DNA from: Tilletia caries
Lineage: Eukaryota > Basidiomycota > Exobasidiomycetes > Tilletiales > Tilletiaceae
Direction: 5' to 3'
NCBI GenBank assembly: GCA_032718865.1
Contig: JALUTQ010000041.1
Location: 744,001-808,000, forward strand
Length of the DNA stretch: 64,000 nucleotides
Shown: positions 1-12,297 of the stretch, one piece after another
How the letters are laid out: every line of letters begins with the position of its first letter
How positions within the stretch are numbered: position 1 is the stretch's first letter
Made by a program: the position numbers and the translations under genes
Notes under the pieces: generated by a model
The model's input: only the letters and a program-made list of their open reading frames with translations
Told to the model about the DNA's origin: nothing
Databases searched by the model: none

Positions 1-1416
1 CCTTCTTCGCATCCGACCCGGCGCCGGCGGTGATGGTGGCAGCGGTTTGGGGTCAGCCGGGACATCACGGCATCGTCCTTCCGCTGGCTCGCGCATGACT
101 GTCGATGCGCGTGCCGCGGCGGAGCACTACATTCGCGAGCTCGAGCAAGACCTGACTGAGCGGGCACCAGACGGTGTGGAATCGGATTCAAGACCAGGAC
201 GGAGGACGTATCCTCCGCTCTTCGTGGGCTCATACTCACAGGCTTGTCAGCGCGCTAAGGAGGAGTTGAAGGTGCTCGCTATTATCCTCACGAGCATCGA
301 CAACCCGCACAGCGACATCTTCAGAAGGTGAGTGTTTTCCTGAAGCTCATCCTCATGTCACGGAAAAGCAGCATTCATGTTGGAGCTTCTTAGCTGACAC
401 CATCTTTCTTCAGACAAACCCTCACGGACCCATCCCTCGTCGAGGTCCTGAGCCGACCCGATTTCCTCGTCTGGGCCGGAGACATCCGAGAGCGGGAGGC
501 ATGGCAGGTAGCCGACATCTGCGACGCGACCTCCTTCCCCTTCGTCGCATTTGTCTCTCTCCAACCCTCCCGAACCTCCCGCTCCTCCTCCTCATCCGCT
601 TCCTCCTCCTCCATGACTCCGCGCCTGGCCGTCCTGTCCCGCCACTCAGGCACCTCACTGGTCAAGCCCACGCCCGCAGTAGCCGCCCGACAGCTACAGG
701 AGCATCTCACCGGTCTGCTCGTCCCACGCGTCCAGCCGTACCTAGCCCGCCTCGGTGCCGAACGGGCTCGGTTGACTTCGGAGAGTGCGCTCAGGGCGAA
801 GCAGGACGCTGCGTATGAGCGGGCTGCGCAGGCTGATGTTGCGCGTGTCAGGGCGCGACGGGAGGCGGAGCAGCGGAGGGGGGAGGAGGAGAAGCGGAGG
901 GAGGAGGAGAAGCGGAAGGTGGAGAGTTGGAGGGCGTGGGCTCGGGCTCGACTTGTTCCTGTGGAGTCGCATTTATCGGGACAGCCGGAGGATGGGGAGG
1001 AGGCTATTCTGATTCAGTTCCGACTCCCCGGTGGTCGGTCGCTCGCGCGCTCGTTCCGGTTGGAGGACGAGCTGGAGGGCGTGTTTGCGTACATCGAGAC
1101 GGCCTCACTCGACGTTGATGCTTCCGCTGGCTCCTTGTCCGAAGCGCCCCCGACTCCACCGGCGAACTACGAACATCGGTACGGGTTCGAGCTTGTGCTG
1201 GGCGGATACCCTCGACGCAAAGTTACGCCGACAGAAATCGTTTCCACCGGCGGCAGCGGCAACGGCAAGACGAGGCTACGGGATGTGGCGGGTCTGAACG
1301 ATGCTCGGCGGGCCATCGTGATCGTGGAGGGTACTGCGGCAGGGATGAGTCCGTCCGGCTCCGTCGCCTCAGCAGCGCGGGGTGACGACGACAGCAGCGG
1401 GGAGGACAGCGATTGA
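1..1416 (+). CDS. UAS/UBX-domain protein, FAF2/Ucp10 type (5' truncated by window edge)
   Basis: Two exons are visible, 1-327 (open at the window edge, codons starting at base 2) and 414-1416, joined by a GTGAGT...CAG intron in which a split AGA codon keeps the frame. The first exon and the start of the second hold a thioredoxin-like UAS domain (YSQACQRAKEELKVL, then LVEVLSRPDFLVWAGDI). A charged coiled coil follows (EAEQRRGEEEKRREEEKRK), then a C-terminal UBX domain (AILIQFRLPGGRSLARSF to the GFELVLGGYPRRKV segment). This order is that of FAF2/UBXD8 and fungal Ubx2/Ucp10 proteins, which sit in the ER or lipid-droplet membrane and recruit Cdc48/p97. The N-terminal UBA and hairpin region would lie outside the window. 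The family assignment is secure; the exact orthologue is inferred. Confidence 0.85.
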
Positions 1417-1769
1417 ATCCAATCAGGATGACCCCCCTTCCCATCTGTCACAGCTCGCGCTTTATGGCCACCTCTCTTGCGAACAATCGATAGTTCAATC
1501 GAATGCTAATACTGTTCCTCCAGGCGACCAGGCAGTGGATGAAATGGAACTTGGTTGTTGCGTATGTAAACCTTGGGGGAATCAAGTGGAAATCTTAGAA
1601 GTACAGCGCAGCAGGGAAGGGATGAAAGGCAGATGGGATGTGGAAGTGAGCAAGAGCATGCGCACGGCCAAACACACGCGTCTCAACTGCTTGGAGAAAG
1701 CAGAGAGGCCCACAGAGAGAATGATGGCATGCTATTGCTGGCTGCTACACTCTGCAGAGAGGCAATTCA
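1417..1769. other. Intergenic, 3' flank of UBX gene and of the Tc1 element
   Basis: No supported gene. It should hold the 3' untranslated region of the UBX gene and the left flank of the adjacent transposon. I looked for terminal inverted repeats that could bound the transposon here and in 2821-3170 and did not find a convincing pair. Confidence 0.5.
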
Positions 1770-2820
1770 TTAGGCTCCCCGACCGTACCCGCAGCTTTGA
1801 AAATAGCTGCGAGCGTGCGGCTGCTGCACTTGGTCGCAGGCACAGAGAACGGAGAATCTTGAAGCATCTTGTTTACGTCGCAGCTGAGACTTGATGGATG
1901 AGAACGCCATCTCGATGGGGTTTAGATCTGGCGAATACGGCGGAAGGAAAACCAGGCGGCATCCTGGGCCAAACGCAAACGGAGAAACTCTCAGAGTGTC
2001 AGATACCTTCCAAAAGGCGAGGACTGAGGAGCATGTATGCAGTCCGCGGAAGATTGAAGAACTCACCAGCTGCCTCAATCTTTGCCCGCACATCCTCTCC
2101 TTTGTGAATTGAGCAGTTGTCCACGACAAGAACGGATCGCTCCTCCGAGAATGGTCGCATGTTTGGCAGCGCAAAGTGGTCGATCCAGTACAAGAACTTC
2201 TCTCTTGTGATTGATCCTTCGGTGATGTAGGCTCCGAACATGCCGTCTTGGGAAAGCGCGGGAAGGAGAGACCACTTGGTACCCCGTGTGAAGTCGCTGG
2301 AGACACTGGCGCGCTGGGGCGTGGGTGCCCAGCCATAGGTCCGGAGGGCGTTCCGGTCGTTGAAGTGAGTTTCGTCCGCGAAGACAAGTTGATCGGGGCG
2401 GAACTGCGTCATGTACATCGCGTACACTCCTCTCCGCCGCTGGTCGCGCTGTCTGGCTTTGCGGGCGAGCTTCTTGCTGGTGAGGTTGTGTTTCTTCAAC
2501 CATCGAAAGACCGTGGTCTTGTGCACCTTGACATCGTGATAGCGAGCGAGCATGTCGACGACTTCGTCCAGATACATTGTTGGGCGAACCCGCAACAACG
2601 AAAGGACCCATTCGACGGTGTTGGTATAGGCCTTCGAGGGACGACCTGTGCTCTTGCCAGGAGGAGGAATGTAACCGCGCTCGTCCTTCTTCTTGTTGGC
2701 TCGAGAGAAAGATGCCGCGGAGAAGTGTTTCGTGCTCGTCAGTTGCTCCACCGACACCCCAGCATCGTACTGGGCCAGACTGAATTCGAGAAGCTCAGGA
2801 TCGATTGCGCTGGTGAACAT
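1770..2820 (-). CDS. Tc1/mariner-family DD34E transposase, one intron, apparently intact
   Basis: Exons 2067-2820 and 1963-1770 (minus strand) join across a GTGAGT...CAG intron; the split GGA codon restores the motif after IEAAG. The 315-residue product starts with helix-turn-helix DNA-binding segments (about residues 8-125) followed by the DDE catalytic core: D149 in VFADETHF, D234 in VVDNCSIH and E269 in PPYSPDLNPIE. The last two are separated by 34 residues, as in Tc1 enzymes. It would excise and reinsert its own element at TA sites. No stop or frameshift is seen, so it may be active or recently so. Terminal repeats were not identified, so the element's borders are unknown. It lies between the UBX gene and a seven-helix protein gene and has no functional link to either. 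Confidence 0.87.
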
Positions 2821-3650
2821 TGCTGGAGCGGAGTGCGGATGTTCAGATGTTGGCTGTTGGTTGTTGGGAGAGGGCTGCCGGCTGTGGCCTGTGGTTGAGA
2901 AGGGACGTGATGATCTCCAGTCTCCACACTCAGTCCTTCAAGCAGCGAGGTTCAACACATCACAGATGACGTGCCAACCACCACCTGGCTACGCGTCACG
3001 CGTTGCTATTCACGTGACTCATTGGAACGGCTTTGTTCGATCGACCACAAATACAAAAGTAATTCGTAATCAAACTCTAATTTCTGATGACCCTCGTTGT
3101 AACACCCCATTTCAACCATTTTGCAACTTGCTGTAATGAGTGTGAGTGAGCTGAGGCCACTATACCGCGCCCCAAGCTGAAGGCTCTGTCAACACTGAGA
3201 CTTTGGACGCCGGTCTGACGCGGTCAGACGAGGAGGGCAGAGACTAATGCGCACGCTCGAGCCCCCTTCTCTCCCGAAAAGCTCACGCCGCAGACCGACT
3301 GAGAAGAAATCTGTCCTCTGGATTACAGCTGCCAGAAACCAAGTGGCAGCTGTGCGCGCTGTGCGTCCCACATTGATCAGCATCCTCAACGACTATGAGT
3401 GCACGCGCTGCACAGATTGAGTCTAGAATCAATGCTGCACGCGCTGCACACGAGACGGGAAGAGCCGCCGACGCTCGTCCCCCAGGTTCCACCTGATTGA
3501 GAAGTTGACAACCTCTTTTATCTCCTCCTTTCGTTTCTCCCTTGCGTTTCTCCTCCCAGCTTCTTTCCTCTCCTTTCTCCACCCTCGTTCTCCTTCAGAT
3601 TCATCCGTTCCCCCAATACCGTCGCTGCCTTTTCCTGAAGAACTCCAAGG
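2821..3650. other. Intergenic; transposon flank and promoter of the 7TM gene
   Basis: No supported gene. The stretch upstream of 3651 is pyrimidine-rich (TCTCCTTTCTCC-like runs at about 3510-3600), typical of fungal promoters and 5' leaders. A short segment near 3212-3235 repeats GTCTGACGCGGTCAGAC, reminiscent of the subterminal repeats of the CACTA-like element at 29.4 kb, but too short to interpret. Confidence 0.4.
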
Positions 3651-5704
3651 ATGGATCTGTACGCAAGGTTCGACCTGCCACCGCCGCCGCCTCCCACCTT
3701 CCTCTCCCGAGATCATGGCGCCAGCCGCGCTAGGTTTCCAGAATTCCAAACTGCCGCCGAACTTCGAGATTTCATCCGGGCCATGACCGTTTGGTACCTC
3801 CCGAGTTGGATCCTGGTCACCATTCGCCTCACCATCGTCCTTCTCTCCGTCTATCTCGTTCTTTGCTTTATTGTGATCCTCAAAAGTTTTCGGCGGCGCT
3901 CCCCATGGGTCTTGCGATTTGGTGAAGGCGAAAAGCGGTCCCTCGTCGTGCCACACGCCCATAATGTGAGTTCGTCTTGCCGTCTGGTCGTATTGTATCT
4001 TTCAGAGCTGACCTTCGCTTTGTGCTGACCATGCTAGTGCTGGACTGTGTGCTGCATGCTCTATTACTGCCTCGTCTTGGCCTGTATGTGCGGCTCGCTA
4101 TTCAGCATCGAGAAGCAGGAGCCGGTGCTACATGTTCCCTTCTGGGCCATCTGCATTTGCATGCCCGTCGCATTAGGCGGATGGATCCAAATCTGGGGCT
4201 TCATCGTTGCAGCTGTTCCGAGGCGACTCACGGGAGCGCTCACCTCGCACAAAATATCGGCTCGAGTCCTGAATGCAATTTGCTTCGGCCTTCCTCCCCT
4301 GGCTTTCATCTTACTCATTGTACCAACAGCCATTTCCGACCACTACTGGCATCGCGTCGTCACAAAGGAATGGCCGGCCTTTCGAGATCGATATCTTGAC
4401 GAGACGGAACTCAGCCACGAGATGCTCGTTGATGCTCAGAAGGTCAGTGAGCCAGGACTGGATGGATCAAACAGCAATCTCACCACTGACTGATTGACAT
4501 CATTTGTGACTTTTGGCCCTCCCAGATCTGGAACAGCCTACTTCGTTCGTCCCTGATGCTTTCGATCGCTTGCATCGCATGGTTTATCATCGGCACTGCG
4601 TTGGCTAGCCTGTACACCGGCGTTGTCTGGCGCACCGTTCGGAGTCTTCAGGACTTCCTGGCCACACAGGAGGCGATACACGGACGGACGAATGCCTCCT
4701 CGACAAGCACAGGAAGTGCGAGTCGTCCACAATTTTGGCCCTTCTCCAAGAAACATACCGAATCGTCGACAGCCCAGAAAAATCCCGTGCCGGTGCCCGT
4801 CTGGCGGCCAGAAGATTCGTCGGAAACTATGATAAATATGGGCCACCAACACGCTCGACATGTACTGACATGCTTCATAGGTGAGCAGTATTCATTGTTG
4901 TTGTGCCATCGGTTCTGCTGTCTGACTTCTGAATAATCCCAATACAACAGTACAATGCAGTATGTTCTGGATACGCGCTTTACTGAAGTGTGACGAGCTT
5001 GTGCTGACAATTTTGCAGGTGGCATCCTCGTGGGAGGGATCGGCATGCTGGTTCTTGCTGTCGGCATAGCGGCAACTCTCTATCCGTCCATGGAACAGCA
5101 GACAAGAGCTCCAAGAGCAGCAGTACTTCCCATTGCCGCCGCTGTCTTGGGCTACGTCACCCTGGTTTTCGGAGCTGTCAATCTGATTTCCGTGGCGTAT
5201 TCAAGCTTCGAGGCGCCTTTCACGGACCTGCTCAAAGCAAACGTATCTGCAACGGAGAGTCTACTTCCTCGGAATGCTGTGAGCACGGCTACGGCGAGCC
5301 ACAGCAACGATTCGGGATTACGGAACATATATGTACGCAAAGGAGCGACCAAACGGACGGAAATCGTTCTCGAAACTGAGTCGACCCAAACTTACCAACA
5401 ATCATCAAAAGAAGTACCCGACATCATGGTTTCCAGAACGGCAGAAGGAATAGAAGGGCGGCCACCCTCAGTACGTCGACCTCGGCCTTTTGAGGCAATC
5501 GTGCTGCACCCACGCCGACAAAACTCGACCACACCGGGAGACAATGCGCCTGGCTTGGAAACGAGCCTTAACCTACCCGCCCTATCTTTCAGTTATTATG
5601 ATCAGGAACCTCGAGACAACTCAATGAATACCCCAAGCGTAAGGTCGCTCGCTGTCGGACAGATACACTCAGATCCAGCTCCGTTCAGCTCGTACTATGA
5701 ATGA
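3651..5704 (+). CDS. Seven-helix membrane protein A (GPCR-like, paralogue of 16177-18817)
   Basis: Four exons (3651-3965, 4038-4442, 4526-4880, 5019-5704) give 586 residues. All junctions have GT-AG signals and keep frame. Seven hydrophobic segments can be counted: one in exon 1 (from WYLPSWILV), three in exon 2, one in exon 3 and two in exon 4 (from GGILVGGIGML and VLPIAAAVLGYVTLVF). A long polar, Ser/Thr-rich C-terminal tail of about 180 residues follows, as in many receptors with cytoplasmic regulatory tails. The short N-terminus has a Pro-rich start and a RARFPEF segment, which is also present in the paralogue as RARLPNF (PPPPTxLS...RARxPxF). No signal peptide is seen. I do not recognise a named family; a G-protein-coupled-receptor-like role at the plasma membrane is inferred only from topology. 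Confidence 0.75.
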
Positions 5705-7079
5705 AAAACAATTTTACGGCTACTGTTGCCCTTATCATATCCTGCTTTCCATGGCGCAACTCTATGCTCCACCCCTTGGAGCATAACATCGATTTGGAGC
5801 AGGGCTCGATTGTCGTCAACAATGAGTAACGAGACCACAACGATCAGGAATGGGAAGTTTTCTGACTAGTTCGTGAGCTATCAGATATCAGCGTATGAGT
5901 TTCGATGACCTTGCGACCGCCGAACCGGTGCAGGATAAAAATGATAGCTCCAGGTGCGAAAGCAGTTACAACTACACAGGTCATCGATCATACCCGCGAT
6001 GTGGCAATTCTATTTTGCACGTCGAACGTTCCGAAACATCGTCTCAGCTCCCAGCTCCCAGCTCCCACGCCCGTTCCATTCAAAGCAATGTGTTATTTTG
6101 GGATTTTGTCGTCTTCTCGTCGTTGTCGCTAAATACTGAATGAATACACCATCGCATGAAAGATGCATAGACAGAAGATAGGTTCAGGCTCGAAAAACGT
6201 TCGCGCATGTGCAAGAATGGAAGAGCATCATAATTCTCTTCTCCTAAGTTACACCATTGCTGGTGAGGAGAAGCGTGTGAACTTTGACCCGCGTTCTGTC
6301 TTCATCGCTTCATCCTCGTCTGAATTCTGGTGTCCAACTCACCTTTTACCGTCTCGCCAGTCGTCCCTCAGCTTACCAAAGACACGGCACTCGCACTCTT
6401 CGCGCCTGATGGCCTCATCGCGCCTCATCGCGCAATGGCTGGCTCCTTACTTCTCCCACAGCTTTACATCCACTTCACCAAAACTTCTCATCCTGTTCAC
6501 TTCCAGTACAGCAGGAAACGTTCATCGGACTAGGTGGCACTCCAAAATTTGTATGCTTTTTACCACTGATGCCTGATGGCTCTACGCCTCTTTTACCAAC
6601 GCGCTGAACCGAGATACCTCGTTCTTTATTCTCCTTGCCGGTAGCATATCTAGGCTTTCTAGCGGTGAGTAGGCCTCTTCTGTTCTTACACCTTTGTCTA
6701 CCTCATGTCCGACTTTGGTGCACTCGACGGAGCGCATTCTTCCGCAATTGGCACAGGCACAGGGACAACCACATAAAAGGCCGTCGGGCCGCTCAACCAT
6801 CTTCGCGTAATATTGTCAGCACGCCGGGTGATCGTGAGACTGGGAGGTACTTTGGATATAATTACGCCTTCTTCCGGCAATGTCATTCGTTCGCCCACCT
6901 TTCTCTTCCAGTGAACGCACACGTGGGAGGGGCAGGGTATATACATGGACGCCTAGTGCCCACCAGAACGACATCGTATACATTCACTCGCCACTTCCAC
7001 CTCTTTCTTCTACTGCCCATTTCTGCTTAGACGCAGTATACATCGGCTTCGCCCAGCCATCTCTCCACCCAGCAACATA
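5705..7079. other. Intergenic, 1.4 kb; 3' end of 7TM gene A and promoter of secreted protein 1
   Basis: Only short unsupported reading frames. A small triplication of AGCTCCC lies at about 6050-6068. The last 150 bases hold the TATA element and leader of the downstream small secreted protein gene. Confidence 0.5.
6938..6944 (+). promoter_or_regulatory. TATA box of small secreted protein gene 1
   Basis: TATATAC stands 136-142 bases before the start codon at 7080. The two paralogous genes have TATA-like elements at nearly the same distance (about 137-155 bases), which supports a shared core promoter layout. Confidence 0.55.
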
Positions 7080-7624
7080 ATGCAAATCCATCGCTACTAT
7101 CATCTCAACTTCCTCCTTTCGGCCGTCTTCTTCTGCTCGATGGCCGTGGCAATGGCTGCGGCCGCTTCCGTTCTAGTTTCCTGTGGTCTTGAGCAGCATC
7201 CCGCAGGAGATATCTTCAGTGAGTAGTTTCGTTCAGATATACGCAGTACGCAGCAACATGTACTCACATATCGCATCTTGTTTAGAGCGGATGGATACCC
7301 AAGGAGTCAAGGCCCTTGAAGAGCTACTCGGTAAGCTGTCAAGAGGCTCAACATGTTTATGATCGCCGTAATCCTTCCTCTGATGTCCAACCTGTACAAC
7401 CAGCGCAAAAGGAGGCAGAATTCCAAGACCTCATGCAACAGATGGAGCAACACAAACAAGCTCATGGCACCGAAGAACGAGGGAAATGCCGATTATTAGT
7501 CTGGAAAGCTCAAGCAGCAACTAGAATTATATCTGTACTCAAAGCAGAGCTTGCAGCAGCAGAGCTTAAAGCACAGCTACAGGAGTGGGCCGCTCAACTC
7601 CGGTCGGAACCTCCTTCGCCCTAG
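7080..7624 (+). CDS. Small secreted protein 1 (134 residues)
   Basis: Three exons, 7080-7218, 7286-7330 and 7404-7624. The product begins MQIHRYYHLNFLLSAVFF, a typical signal peptide with a hydrophobic core and small residues (AMAAAAS) before the likely cleavage site. Exon 2 encodes KRMDTQGVKALEELLG, closely matching exon 2 of the gene at 10339-10895 (KR...LKALNELLG), and the two genes share intron positions and phases. A KR pair just before this conserved segment could be a Kex2-type processing site. The third exon is a Gln/Glu/Ala-rich amphipathic helix or coiled coil. No function is recognised; secretion to the cell exterior is inferred. Total coding length equals that of its paralogue (405 bases with the stop codon). 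Confidence 0.72.
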
Positions 7625-7898
7625 GCTCGCTCCCGGATGCGACATGTAGCCTGAAGGCTTGACGGTTAATGTCCAAGGAACATTCAAGGCTGACCAATAC
7701 TTGTCATAGCACGATTGATTCATTGTATTTACTCCCCTTCGGGCCCTGCTCTAAAAGATCTATATCCTGTGCTCCTCCATCTTTCCGTTTTCGTGGACAT
7801 CAACCCTTACGATTAGTAGCCCAGACGCTCCTTGCCTTGCTCGCTAACCTGTTGCTGATGTCCTGAAATTTACATTATTGCAGCTACCATTTTACTGT

Positions 7899-8368
7899 CG
7901 TTGCTGACGCACTCATATGTACCCCTTGCTCCCCTGTCGCACCTTCTCCTTCAGTTAATGCAGATCCTCAACTCGGGCTCTTCACACACACGCCGCCATG
8001 AGGAGGCACCCCAACCTTCTTCGGTCATCCTCACAGGTGAGCTCAATGGAAGTGCAGCAATAGTGATGACCATGCTAACGTTGCTCTCTTTCAACTGCGA
8101 CGTGTCACAGGACTCCAGGGCCGGCCTGCTTCGCGCACGTTCGCCCTCGCCCGATGAGCGAGTGCTCTTATCCGTCATCAAGCGTGATCAATCCCAGCAC
8201 TGACCAAATACTACTCTTCACTTGGATCCACAGACATCAACCATCCTTTCAGGATACTGCTCGTCGTGTGCGCACTTCCGCGTGTACGCGATGGGAATTC
8301 GGTATCCATCTGCTACGTGCAGTCGTCCAGCGGACGAGTCTCCGGACTCCGAAGCAAGACATCAATGG
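7899..8368 (+). repeat. 470-bp repeat, copy 1 (inverted copy at 14676-15145)
   Basis: The segment from CGTTGCTGACGCACTC to AGACATCAATGG is found again on the opposite strand at 14676-15145 with the same length and only a few substitutions (for example GAAGCAAGAC versus GAAGCGAGAC). The flanks differ at both ends (ttactgt versus gcctgc on one side, atttatgcc versus ctagagatg on the other). It contains a 100-codon open frame conserved between the copies and a GTGAGC donor-like site, but no recognised domain. The ends are not inverted repeats of each other and no target duplication is visible. Confidence 0.8.
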
Positions 8369-8789
8369 ATTTATGCCACTCGAAGACAGGACCCAGAAAA
8401 CAACAGCCAGAATCGGGTGGACGGTGGTCACTTTCCCTTGCATGCCTTCGTCGCATCGGTGCAATGATTCGCGACAGCTCTGACACAAATGAGGACGAAA
8501 GTAGAAGATGATGAGCTGTTTGAGATGCGCAGATGACACGATGAAATATGGACAGCTATGTGTTGATGGCAGGCGCTCGCAACGCAACTCCTTCCCAAAA
8601 CATCACAGTAGCGGAATGGAGGGAGTGGAAAAGCTGGCTCATTCATGTCATCAATCTTTACCGAAAGAGTTGCGCCTTTGGTGAAAAATGATACTCATGC
8701 TTGACAACAGCCCATGATTGCGCTCAGACAGATGTTGCTCCGACGTACATAGGTTACAGAAGCGCATTCATCGAGGCACTGGACATCGT
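8369..8789. other. Intergenic
   Basis: No supported gene; only short overlapping reading frames on both strands. Confidence 0.4.
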
Positions 8790-9722
8790 TGTTGTTCCAG
8801 GTCCTATCTGTGCGATAGAGCCTTTCCTCGACAATGGTACTCCCACCAGCGTCGCACTGATCACGTTCGAAGGCGAGGCCTTGGGCAGCGGCGAGATTAC
8901 GAACGTCGGTAAGTGCAGGGAAGAAGGTTGGAGGGATTTACTTACCGCACCTGCCGGAGAAGACGTGTCAAAGATGATCCAGGGACTCGCCGAGGCTGTC
9001 AAGCTTGTCGGAAACGTATAGTGCGGATCGAAACCGAGGGGCGGGCAAGGGTGGTCATCTTGATGAGCTCTCCGGACTCCTTGACGACGTCATGTGCGGC
9101 CTGCTCTGCGAGCTTATTCGAGGCGGAATACGCGAATCCAGGCATGTCCGATTTGACGGCCTCCTCGTAGGTGGCCTTGTTCAGTCCTTGTCGGTGTAGG
9201 TCCGCGTGGCCGGTTTGAGGTAGGCAGACCATCGTCCATAGAGGGAACAGCACCGAGGGACGAGGTTACGACGATACTATGAACCGTACCCGATTTCACC
9301 GCGGCGCTGACGACGTTCTTGGTGGCTTCGATCGGGGCTTCAAGAGCGTCTCCTCTGGGTTCTCAGCCTCCAGAGAGTTAGGCGAGGCGGTGTGGATCAC
9401 AACTTCGACGCCCTTCACGGCTTCGGAGAAGTCGTCCGCGGTAAGTTCGTCGACGACGACGGCTTCCAAGTGGTCGCGGTGCTTGGAAAAATCGGGCTGG
9501 GCGGCCGACTGGTCGAGCTTCTTCTGGAATCGCACCGTGCCGCAGATGTGGCACCCGTGCTGGGGGAGATCCAGTGCGACGTGGGTACCGATGAAGCCCC
9601 ATGGATGAGAAATGTTCCATCAGTAACAGGTCGGACAGACCCCTCAGCCCCGAGGTCGCACTCACAGTACTAATGGTTGGTCTAGTGACGAGAACGGTAC
9701 AGAGGTTATGGGGGCCATCTTG
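8790..9722 (-). pseudogene. Broken NAD(P)-dependent epimerase/reductase (GRE2-like)
   Basis: On the minus strand, pieces of a short-chain NAD(P)-dependent epimerase/ketone reductase occur in the right order but in different frames. They are a start at 9720 (MAPITSVPF) with a GTGAGT intron, the nucleotide-binding segment GFIGTHVAL, then EVVIHTASP, then AIEATKNVV and SIVVTSSLGAV, and the catalytic-type segment FAYSASNKLAEQAAHDVV near 9105-9160. The 3' part has DVRNLAAAQGLAFE near 8860. At least four breaks separate them: a shift near 9343, a lost base turning a Trp into TGA near 9212, a shift near 9050, and a TGA near 8970. The family normally reduces aldehydes or ketones with NADPH in the cytosol; this copy cannot encode a working enzyme. 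Confidence 0.75.
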
Positions 9723-10338
9723 GTAACTTCCAGATTCACAGTGAGTTGTAAGACGAGGGGAATGAGTAATCTGGTTGTGAGGCACATCGCTGAGACGAAG
9801 CCAGGCGAGGGACGGCCTAACATACCCTGCTCCCTCTGCATCTCATCCGGGCCTCTCGTTAGGCAAAGGCGCGGATTGCGGAAGTTCGACGTGTTCAGAG
9901 TGCTACGGCTTCAACCTAACGCTGAGCTAGCGAGTTTGCAGGAACACTGGCAGAAAAATGCTTCTCAACGTTTTGCAGGGATACAGCGCCCTCCAAACTT
10001 CTCAATACTCACCGTGGAATCTCTGTCGCTATATCCCCTCAAAATCTGGGCCTGAGGGAATGTGTGTTGGTGGATCTGGAACGTTTCTACCGTGCGCACG
10101 ACCCCGCCCTTTCTCCGCGCATCAGTCCTCCTTGTCCAGCAGATGACACGGTGATTGTATCCGTCGCTTCTGTCGAGCAGTCACAGTGCACAATTGGCGG
10201 GAAGATGGGCAGATGAAGGAGCAGGACACACATGACTTTTGGAATATTGCTGAAAGGAAGTAGATACATCCAGCTACGAGCATTTGTCAAAGGGCGAGAG
10301 TTGGATGGTTCTCCGATATCAACCCTTCAGCACGGGAC
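9723..10338. other. Intergenic
   Basis: No supported gene. It lies between the 5' end of the reductase pseudogene and the 3' end of small secreted protein gene 2. Confidence 0.4.
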
Positions 10339-10895
10339 CTAGGGGATACCCAAACGAAGTCCAGTGCCCCAAGACTCCATCTCTTTGGAAATAGCCTTGG
10401 AAAGAGTGTCGATGTCTGTCTTCACCCCAACTGCGTCATTGCGAAGTATATCGACGGCGGCTTTGCGTTCCGCGGCTGTGCCTCCGTATGCTTCCAATCT
10501 GCGCATCGCGTTAAGGTGTGATTCGTAAAGTTTAGTCTTGATCTCTGTTTGTGAAATTTGGGCAGCAGACCGTAGACCGCTAAGTGAGCAAGTGTAACGG
10601 CGATCGTAAACATGCTGAATCTCTTGACAGCTTACCGAGAAGTTCGTTGAGGGCCTTCAGGCTCATGCCCTCGAGGTTCGGGAGGTCTGGAGGTGTTCTC
10701 TCTAAACAAATTTCCATGTCAATACAGCCTACTGGTGCGTGGATCAGAATCAAGCCACTCACTGAGGAAGCTCTCTGCGGTATGCTGCTCGAGATCGGCA
10801 GACGCAGGGGCACCCGCAACCATAGCCAGCGCGATAGAACCGATGAGGACGACAGGAAGGAAGGAGAAGAGATGGGAGAAGCGACGGATCTGCAT
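10339..10895 (-). CDS. Small secreted protein 2 (134 residues)
   Basis: Minus-strand exons 10895-10763, 10701-10636 and 10544-10339 with GT-AG introns. The product starts MQIRRFSHLFSF, continues with a hydrophobic core (VVLIGSIALAMVAGAPASA) and is a clear signal peptide. Exon 2 (KRTPPDLPNLEG, then LKALNELLG) is paralogous to that of the gene at 7080-7624. Intron phases (1,1) and total coding length (405 bases with the stop codon) are identical. The third exon is rich in charged helical residues and ends GTGLRLGIP. It is two Cys-free helices rather than a disulfide-rich effector. No known domain. A truncated, inverted copy of the thymidylate synthase 3' region lies just upstream (11309-12167), mirroring the arrangement TS then secreted protein at 59-60.7 kb. 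Confidence 0.72.
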
Positions 10896-11043
10896 CGTGT
10901 TGCTGGATAAATAGGTGTGCGGGCGAGGCCGATGTCAAACTGTTTGAAGGGTAGACTGCGTCAAGCAGAAGTGGATTGTGAGAAGAAATCAGAGGCACTG
11001 GTGTATGGTGCTAAAGTCGATCCTGATGGTCATCAGAGGTCCG

Positions 11044-11050
11044 TATATAA
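11044..11050 (-). promoter_or_regulatory. TATA box of small secreted protein gene 2
   Basis: TTATATAC on the minus strand, about 150 bases before the start codon at 10895. Its spacing resembles that in the paralogous genes. Confidence 0.5.
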
Positions 11051-11308
11051 CCCTTTCTGTATTATAGGAACGTTTCCTAGAAGGCGATGATTCAAAGTGT
11101 GAGGGGTAAATGATGGTTCATGAAAATGAGGTGAGAACGTTCAACGGGCGATGGTATATGCAAAGGTATATATGCAAAAATGTAGTCGGCTCGATACGCC
11201 CCGAAGCGTCAAAGATGCCCCGGACCGGACTGCGTCGCGAAAAGATCTCTGCGTTGCAAAGGGCCAGGCAGCATCCGTGCTTCCCGAGAAGATTGAGGTT
11301 TCTGTGAA

Positions 11309-12189
<881 letters not shown>

Positions 12190-12297
12190 CTATCTAGCAT
12201 CTAGCTTAATTGTGTGGATATAAGGCTATACTGCCCTACGAATACACCGAAAACATCAAAGAAGTGGGGAGAAGAACCTGAGTATTAGGAATCAGAA

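Noticed and set aside
1440..3170. Terminal inverted repeats for the Tc1/mariner element
   Set aside because: Candidate pairs (for example GGTTGAAATGG near 3112 versus GGATGAAATGG near 1536) are too short and do not sit at matching TA borders.
8697..9018. 106-codon plus-strand open frame
   Set aside because: It lies antisense to the reductase pseudogene, whose conserved segments explain its codon-like pattern.
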